10,938 nt of DNA from Verrucomicrobiales bacterium. GTDB lineage: Bacteria > Verrucomicrobiota > Verrucomicrobiia > Verrucomicrobiales > V1-33. Positions 6,711-10,938 of the stretch are shown here, one piece after another. The notes under the pieces are model-generated. The model did not search any database and was not told the origin of the DNA. It saw only the letters and a program-made list of their open reading frames with translations. Location: assembly GCA_028293305.1 (NCBI GenBank), contig JAQGPD010000550.1, positions 1 to 10,938 on the forward strand, written 5' to 3'. Both the position numbers and the translations under genes were made by a program. Position 1 is the first letter of the stretch. Each line of letters begins with the position of its first letter.

Positions 6711-8230
6711 CAGACCGGCAGGGATTTCCGGCGACGGCGGGCAAGGAGCCCGGCGGCAAGCGCCAGGCTGACCATCGATGAAGGCTCCGGAACCACCGCG
6801 AAGGCATAGGAGGTGCCGTCATAACTGGTGGTGGCTTCGGTGTAGCCTCCCGGGGCGATCACGCGGTAAGCCGCCTGGCCGCTGGAAACATAGTGGATAT
6901 TTCCTGCGGCATCGAAAGAGATGTCGCGGCCCGAATTGATATCCGCACCGGTGTCCACCACCAAGCGGTCCTGAATGCGGGGAATGCCGTTTTCGTCCAG
7001 GGGAACGATCGCCACGTCGCTGTTGTTCAGGATGATAGCGAGGTATTTTTGGTCCGGCGAAACGGCCATGCCCTGGACGTTGCGCAAAATATCCACGGCG
7101 TTGCCCAGGGACGCGGAAGCTGTCAGGGAGCTGAAAATCGTGTCCCCGGTGGCGTTGAGGACGAAGACTCCGGCCTCCGCTCCACCGGAGCGGTTTTGCG
7201 AGACATACCAGAGTCCATTGGCCCCGCGGTCCAGATCGCTGTTTGCCGCCGGCACCAGATTGTTGGAAGTGTTGACTTTGGTGGGAGTCACCGAGGAAGG
7301 CGTGGCGCCGGCGCCGATGTTATACGACCAGAGGCTGTTTTTGTCCGTGCTGGAGACCCCGCCGACGTTCGCACTCGTCAAATCCTCGTCCAAGGTGTAG
7401 ACCGACAGGTTGCCATTCACGGCGGATCCCTCAACATACACTGCGGTGGTGCTGCCATGGAACTGACCGACGGGAACGGAGGAGGGACCACCAATCCCGG
7501 AAAGCACCGCGGCACCCCCGGTCAGGCTGCCACTGGTCCGCCAGACGGTCCCGGTGGAGTCGGCAAAATCAGCAATGTATAGGTTATAGTCGGAACCGAC
7601 GGTCACACGATAGGGAGCACTGCCGGATGGAGTGGCGGCCCATTGCGTGATGCCGCCGGTCTGGGCGGTGTTTCCATAACCAAAAGCATCGGTTTGGTCC
7701 GCTTTGATGGCATAAAGGCCGTCGCCCACGGCTCTTCCGGCGGCGGTTCCGCCCGCGCTGTTGGCGATGTAAGCGGTGCCAAAATTCGGGTTGTTGGGAT
7801 TGTTGGCCACCGCCACGCCACGGGGGCTGTTGAAATTCGTGAGCACTCCGGAGCTGATCAGATTGTATCCCCCGGTGGGCGTGCTGGCTCCCAGGCCGGA
7901 GGCGGCGACGGCGGTGGTCGCGCCGGTGGGAATCGTGTAACCAACGGCGGAATTTTTGACGGCCGTGATGGAAAAAGTGTCCGTGGGGGCAGTCAGCGCA
8001 AAACTTTTAGCGCCGCTGGTGGTGCCATCCAAACTCTGGGGCGCACCGCCATTGATGGAATAAAACAAGTTATCCGCCGCCTCGTTGAGGGTGAAGTTAA
8101 CGGTGGTTCCACCGGTGATGGAGACTCCCGAAGCATAAGAGGCAGCCATGCCGCGTGACAGGGTCAACGCGAGCCCACAGCTCAGCACCAATGCGGAGCG
8201 GACATAAAAAGAAGATGGAGGGTTTTTCAT
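6710..8230 (-). CDS. Secreted PEP-CTERM protein with beta-propeller-like body
   Basis: A 506-residue exported protein. The signal peptide spans about residues 1-30 (GMAA-S region). Residues about 33-95 form an Ig-like module (VSITGGTTVNFTLNEAADNLFYSINGG, broken here only by my reading) of a kind often seen at the start of Verrucomicrobiota exported proteins. The central 125-475 has repeated strand-and-turn units such as SPRGVAV, GLYAIK, LYIADFADSTG and VQGMAVSPDQKYLAII, resembling a lactonase- or NHL-like propeller. The C-terminus is a textbook sorting tag: VPEPSS (PEP at 481-483), a hydrophobic helix and the basic cluster ARRRRK. Exosortases cleave such tags and export the protein to the surface or extracellular matrix; none is encoded here. 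It is rich in G, S, T and A and almost free of cysteine. It converges on uvrB and lies downstream of the NHL-repeat gene on the same strand. Ligand unknown. Confidence 0.88.
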   Translation of the reverse strand: MKNPPSSFYVRSALVLSCGLALTLSRGMAASYASGVSITGGTTVNFTLNEAADNLFYSINGGAPQSLDGTTSGAKSFALTAPTDTFSITAVKNSAVGYTIPTGATTAVAASGLGASTPTGGYNLISSGVLTNFNSPRGVAVANNPNNPNFGTAYIANSAGGTAAGRAVGDGLYAIKADQTDAFGYGNTAQTGGITQWAATPSGSAPYRVTVGSDYNLYIADFADSTGTVWRTSGSLTGGAAVLSGIGGPSSVPVGQFHGSTTAVYVEGSAVNGNLSVYTLDEDLTSANVGGVSSTDKNSLWSYNIGAGATPSSVTPTKVNTSNNLVPAANSDLDRGANGLWYVSQNRSGGAEAGVFVLNATGDTIFSSLTASASLGNAVDILRNVQGMAVSPDQKYLAIILNNSDVAIVPLDENGIPRIQDRLVVDTGADINSGRDISFDAAGNIHYVSSGQAAYRVIAPGGYTEATTSYDGTSYAFAVVPEPSSMVSLALAAGLLARRRRKSLPV

Positions 8231-8432
8231 AACTGCATGTATTCCAAAAGGATATTAAATCTTCCCCTATTCAAAACTTTTATCCAAGCTTTTTCCATGC
8301 CAAGGGCCCGGCTGAGCACTCCTTTTTGACGCCGGGGGCATTTCGGCGTGGTTGTGCTGCTGAACCAGACTGATTTCAAGGCACCGCCGCCCTCTGCATG
8401 GCAAATTCGGGCCGGCTTCCGACGGTTTTCAA
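8231..8432. other. Spacer between the NHL and PEP-CTERM genes
   Basis: This 202-base non-coding gap has an AT-rich part near the PEP-CTERM start (8231-8300). There the minus strand reads TAATAT (a possible -10) 21 bases before the ATG, with no convincing -35. A perfect hairpin ACGCCG-N9-CGGCGT lies at 8329-8349; on the minus strand it is followed by CAAAAAGG, not by T's, so it does not look like an intrinsic terminator. An open frame through the gap gives an arginine- and proline-rich peptide with no recognisable feature. Confidence 0.45.
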
Positions 8433-9566
8433 TCAATGCACCTCCAGCACCCGGATGCGGTGGTTTTCGCTGTCGCCGATGTAGAGTTTGCCGTCGCTGT
8501 CCAAAAACAATCCATGAGGGCGGGCGAGACGGCACTGACCCGCCATACCTTCGGGACCGTCCCCTTTTTTGCCGTCTCCGACGAGGACTTCGATTTTACC
8601 CGTCTTCGGATCCACCACCCGGATGCTGTGGCTTTCCGTATCCGCGATTAAAACCCTGCCCGATTCCCGAGAGATCGCCAAGCCTTTGGGGCCAGCGAGT
8701 TGCGCCTCCCGTGCCGGACCGCCATTGCCCGCAAAACCCGACTTCCCCGTGCCCGCCACGTGATGGAAAATGCGCTCCTGCAAATCCACCCGGTAGAGCG
8801 AATTCGCATCCCGCAGCGCCAGCCAGAGCTGCCCCGCGGCATCGAAAGCGATGGTCCGCGGCCCGCTCAGCGGCGTCGATCCGGAAAAAGCCGCCCCATC
8901 CGCCGGAGTCGCTTTTTGACCCGATCCGCACACGGTCCGCACCACCCCCGACGCCGGATCCCACGTCCGCACCCGCTGATTCCCCAGATCGCAAATGTAT
9001 AACAACCCATCCGGCCCGAACGTCTGGCTGATCGGATCCTTGAACTGCGCCTTCGTCCCCGGGCCGCCATCGCCCCCGAATCCCGGCTTTCCCGTGCCGA
9101 TCGGGGTGCTCAGGATTCCCGATTTCAGATCCAAAGCCCGGATGGCGTGATTCGACATATCGGAAATATAAAGCCGTCCGTCCGGTCCGAACTGCACCTC
9201 ATGCGGCTTGTTCAACTCCGCCTGAAGCGCCGGACCCCCATCGCCGCCGAATCCAGCCTTCCCGGTCCCCGCCACGGTGGTGATCATCCCCTTCGCATCG
9301 ATCCGGCGGACCACATGTCCCTCGAACTCACAGAAATAAAGCATCCCGTCCGGCCCCCGCGTGATACCGAACGGATTGTTCATCAACGCCTTGGAAGCTA
9401 GCCCGCCATCCCCCGCATAACCCTTTTCGCCCGTCCCCGCCACCGTCCGGACCGGACCCGCCCACGCATTTTCCACTCCCATGCCGATCAGGGCCAACGC
9501 GGCGACAGCCATCGCAAACACCGGCCTGCCAGAACAAAAAGTGGAGGGAAAATTGGAACGCATCAT
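8433..9566 (-). CDS. Exported six-bladed NHL-repeat beta-propeller protein
   Basis: A 377-residue secreted or periplasmic protein. The signal peptide is about residues 1-36 (hydrophobic 16-30, ending NAWA before GPV). The rest is six NHL-type repeats of about 50-56 residues, beginning near 41, 97, 154, 211, 269 and 327. The typical unit reads TVAGTGKxGFGGDGGPAxxAxLxxP, then xxGPDGxLYIxDxxNHxIRxLD. Blade 4 (211-261) departs most: the GGDGG loop becomes ATPADGAA and the YIxD strand becomes LWLALRD. Blade 6 closes with GKLYIGDSENHRIRVLEV. Such propellers bind ligands or scaffold partners and show no catalytic signature here. Two ATGs stand in tandem at 9566 and 9563; the first is taken. There is no Shine-Dalgarno. 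The gene is followed by another exported propeller-like protein, so the two may be functionally linked, but this rests on position alone. Confidence 0.9.
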   Translation of the reverse strand: MMRSNFPSTFCSGRPVFAMAVAALALIGMGVENAWAGPVRTVAGTGEKGYAGDGGLASKALMNNPFGITRGPDGMLYFCEFEGHVVRRIDAKGMITTVAGTGKAGFGGDGGPALQAELNKPHEVQFGPDGRLYISDMSNHAIRALDLKSGILSTPIGTGKPGFGGDGGPGTKAQFKDPISQTFGPDGLLYICDLGNQRVRTWDPASGVVRTVCGSGQKATPADGAAFSGSTPLSGPRTIAFDAAGQLWLALRDANSLYRVDLQERIFHHVAGTGKSGFAGNGGPAREAQLAGPKGLAISRESGRVLIADTESHSIRVVDPKTGKIEVLVGDGKKGDGPEGMAGQCRLARPHGLFLDSDGKLYIGDSENHRIRVLEVH

Positions 9567-9660
9567 GTCCCGAACTTAATCCCACACGCGGCGCGCGGAA
9601 AGCCTGCTGTGAAAAAACTCCAAAAACGCCAAGCCGCAGCCCCCCCGCGCAGCCCCGGTG
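9567..9660. other. G/C-run spacer between the NHL and YdhG/YjbR-like genes
   Basis: This 94-base gap starts with C-tracts at 9653-9656 (C4) and 9640-9646 (C7), so the minus-strand transcript carries G4-CTGCGC-G7 from five bases after the stop of the upstream gene. T-runs follow further on (GTTTTTGGAGTTTTTTC on the minus strand) without a clear preceding stem. No gene is seen. Confidence 0.4.
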
Positions 9661-10020
9661 TCATTTCATGAAGGGAGCGTCCCGGAAGGCATCGAAGCCC
9701 CTGACAGTCAGGGCCTCAAGCTCCGCAAACAGGTCCGGGTTCACCGCTGTGAAGTTGAAGCAGGACTTTCCCTGCATCCGGGCCCGCAGCTCTTTGGATA
9801 TGTCCTTCAGCAAATCCGGACGGGCATAGATGCCCATATGATGAAAACTCACATAACTTTTCGAAATGGCGACCCATGCGATCGGAAAAGGTTTTCCATG
9901 CGAAGGATGCTTTCCGCCCTCCAGACGGAAGCAATCCGCCGTGTCCGACGTCACCTCCAGCTTGCCGGCGTGCCGCCGGAGAAGCTCCCGCAAGGCCAAG
10001 TAAACGTCCTGGAAATCCAT
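9661..10020 (-). CDS. Small YdhG/YjbR-like (DUF1801-type) protein of unknown function
   Basis: A 119-residue soluble protein with no signal peptide or membrane helix. After an N-terminal helical part (FQDVYLALRELLRRH) comes a strand-rich core: FPIAWVAISKSYVSFHHMGIY (residues 45-65), then helices ending in the striking RMQGKSCFNF motif (81-90) and a final helix LFAELEALTVRGFDAF. This layout fits the small alpha-beta proteins grouped as DUF1801 / YdhG and the related YjbR/CyaY-like fold, whose biochemical role is not settled. I recognise the core by memory of the pattern, not by a search. It lies 90 bases after the Fic gene on the same strand and could be co-transcribed; nothing in the sequence shows it is an antitoxin. 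No Shine-Dalgarno precedes the ATG, and the leader just before it is AT-rich. Confidence 0.75.
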   Translation of the reverse strand: MDFQDVYLALRELLRRHAGKLEVTSDTADCFRLEGGKHPSHGKPFPIAWVAISKSYVSFHHMGIYARPDLLKDISKELRARMQGKSCFNFTAVNPDLFAELEALTVRGFDAFRDAPFMK

Positions 10021-10110
10021 TGCGTTATTTTTAATGGAGGGTGGGTGTTTCAGGCGACGCCAAGTTTGCTTCAGCCATGGAAACCGGTCAATAAATCCGG
10101 ATTCATCCTA
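10021..10110. other. Spacer between the Fic and YdhG/YjbR-like genes
   Basis: This 90-base gap contains the 10-base palindrome AATCCGGATT (10094-10103) and the direct repeat AAACCGGT at 10081-10088 and, just inside the Fic gene end, at 10114-10121. A GGCGACGCC palindrome lies near 10053-10061. None is followed by a T-run on the minus strand, so there is no clear terminator, and the two genes may share a transcript. Confidence 0.35.
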
Positions 10111-10938
10111 TCAAACCGGTGGCGGACCGGGTGAATCAATCTCTTGGAGGGTGACGGAGCTCAACAGGTTGAAAAGGGGACGATTGATATAGAAATTGGT
10201 TTTTCCGATCTTCTGTTTTTCCAACAATCCCCTTTCGGTGAGTTGCGTCAAATATTTCGCGGCGGTGATGCGGGAAATGCCCAGGTCCAATTCCATGAAG
10301 CCCGTTTTAGTGTAAGGATGGCGAAAAAGGTGATTCAGCAAATCCTGACTGTAAAGCTTTGGCAGTTCCTCCTTCAGCAGTCGTTTCGTGATCTGCATTT
10401 GATCGCGAAGGGCTTTGACCAGCAATACACCGCTGCGGGCCGTGACCGCAACGCCCTTCAATAAGTAAACGCACCACTCCGCCCAGAGCCCGCGATCCCG
10501 CGTCGCTTGCAAAAGCTGATAATATTCCGGTTTTGTGGTGGTGATATACCGGCTGAGATACAGCACCGGGATGTCCAGCAACCCTTCACGTTGCAAAACC
10601 AGCAGGTTCAGAATCCGTCCGGTGCGGCCATTGCCATCGTAGAAAGGGTGGATGCTTTCAAACTGATGATGCGCCAGGGCCATTCTCAAAAGCGGATCCA
10701 ACCCGTCATCCGCATGCAGAAAATCCACGAGATTGCCCATGAGCGCCGCCACTTCCACGGCGTCCTGGGGCGGTTCATAAATCACTTCGCCCGTGGCCTC
10801 GTTTTTCAATACCGTTCCGGGCAGCTTCCGGAGACCGGCTCGATTCTGCTCCAACTCGGCCTGCACGGCCAAAATGGTTTCCAAGCGGATCAAACCCGAG
10901 CGCCGCACTTCTGCATATCCGACCCGCAGGGCCGCCAG
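10111..10938 (-). CDS. Fic-family protein (predicted AMPylase) with C-terminal winged helix, N-terminus outside the window
   Basis: Fic enzymes transfer a nucleotide monophosphate, usually AMP from ATP, to hydroxyl side chains of target proteins. The complete active-site loop HPFYDGNGRTGR is encoded at 10615-10650: catalytic His, then the D, GNGR and final R that hold the phosphates. The nearby flap region VIYEPPQD and the HHQFESI helix are also present. The last 70 or so residues form a winged helix (ISRITAAKYLTQLTERGLLEK, with wing GKTNFYIN), as in Shewanella-type SoFic proteins. A GTG at 10908 could be read as a start, but the frame stays open to the edge and the residues there (VGYAEVRRSGLIRLETI) continue the family's pattern, so the gene is 5'-truncated by the window. 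The inhibitory (S/T)xxxE(G/N) helix, N-terminal in class II Fic proteins, would lie beyond the edge. The targets are unknown. Confidence 0.93.
   Translation of the reverse strand: MAALRVGYAEVRRSGLIRLETILAVQAELEQNRAGLRKLPGTVLKNEATGEVIYEPPQDAVEVAALMGNLVDFLHADDGLDPLLRMALAHHQFESIHPFYDGNGRTGRILNLLVLQREGLLDIPVLYLSRYITTTKPEYYQLLQATRDRGLWAEWCVYLLKGVAVTARSGVLLVKALRDQMQITKRLLKEELPKLYSQDLLNHLFRHPYTKTGFMELDLGISRITAAKYLTQLTERGLLEKQKIGKTNFYINRPLFNLLSSVTLQEIDSPGPPPV

Noticed and set aside
8329..8349. ACGCCG-N9-CGGCGT hairpin as terminator of the NHL gene
   Set aside because: On the minus strand it is followed by A's, not T's; on the plus strand no gene ends there.
8433..9566. Repeated GC-rich DNA segments as a tandem repeat element
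   Set aside because: They are the DNA of the NHL blades (GGDGG loops) and are explained by the protein repeat.
10906..10908. GTG as start of the Fic gene
   Set aside because: The frame stays open to the window edge and the residues upstream continue the family pattern, and family members have a longer N-terminus.

Overview
The window looks like chromosomal DNA of a GC-rich Gram-negative bacterium, most likely a member of the Verrucomicrobiota or a close PVC relative. The pointers are a secreted protein with a C-terminal PEP-CTERM sorting tag, a histidine kinase with two extracytoplasmic discoidin-like domains, a LolA-type lipoprotein carrier (so an outer membrane is present), a signal-peptide NHL-propeller protein, and mostly Shine-Dalgarno-less starts. 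The phylum call is inference; no rRNA or taxonomic marker other than uvrB is present.

Layout. All genes except uvrB lie on the minus strand. Read in their own direction, the left block (4286 down to 40) holds a six-helix membrane protein resembling DUF4013, a LolA-like carrier, a large orphan sensor histidine kinase and a membrane-tethered thioredoxin-fold protein. uvrB (4491-6677, plus strand) diverges from this block across a 204-base spacer. It converges, with only a 32-base gap, on a secreted PEP-CTERM protein (6710-8230). Next come a six-bladed NHL propeller (8433-9566), a small YdhG/YjbR-like protein (9661-10020) and a Fic-family AMPylase cut off at its N-terminus by the right edge (10111-10938).

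How they may work together. The left block is themed on the cell envelope: lipoprotein transport, an extracytoplasmic sensor and an extracytoplasmic thiol protein. No response regulator is visible for the kinase. The PEP-CTERM and NHL genes are neighbouring exported beta-propeller-like proteins. uvrB is a housekeeping DNA repair gene, and the Fic gene carries its own winged-helix domain. I find no CRISPR array, transposon, tRNA, rRNA or phage gene, and no complete new multi-gene system.

The best leads are at DNA level. A 7-mer, CCTGACA, is strongly over-represented and strand-biased whichever way the host gene points, and it is carried in several reading frames. A five-unit 8-bp tandem repeat with four G4 tracts follows the kinase gene. 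G-runs follow several minus-strand stop codons. At protein level, UvrB carries an insertion of about 45 residues, and the kinase holds what looks like a truncated third discoidin module.
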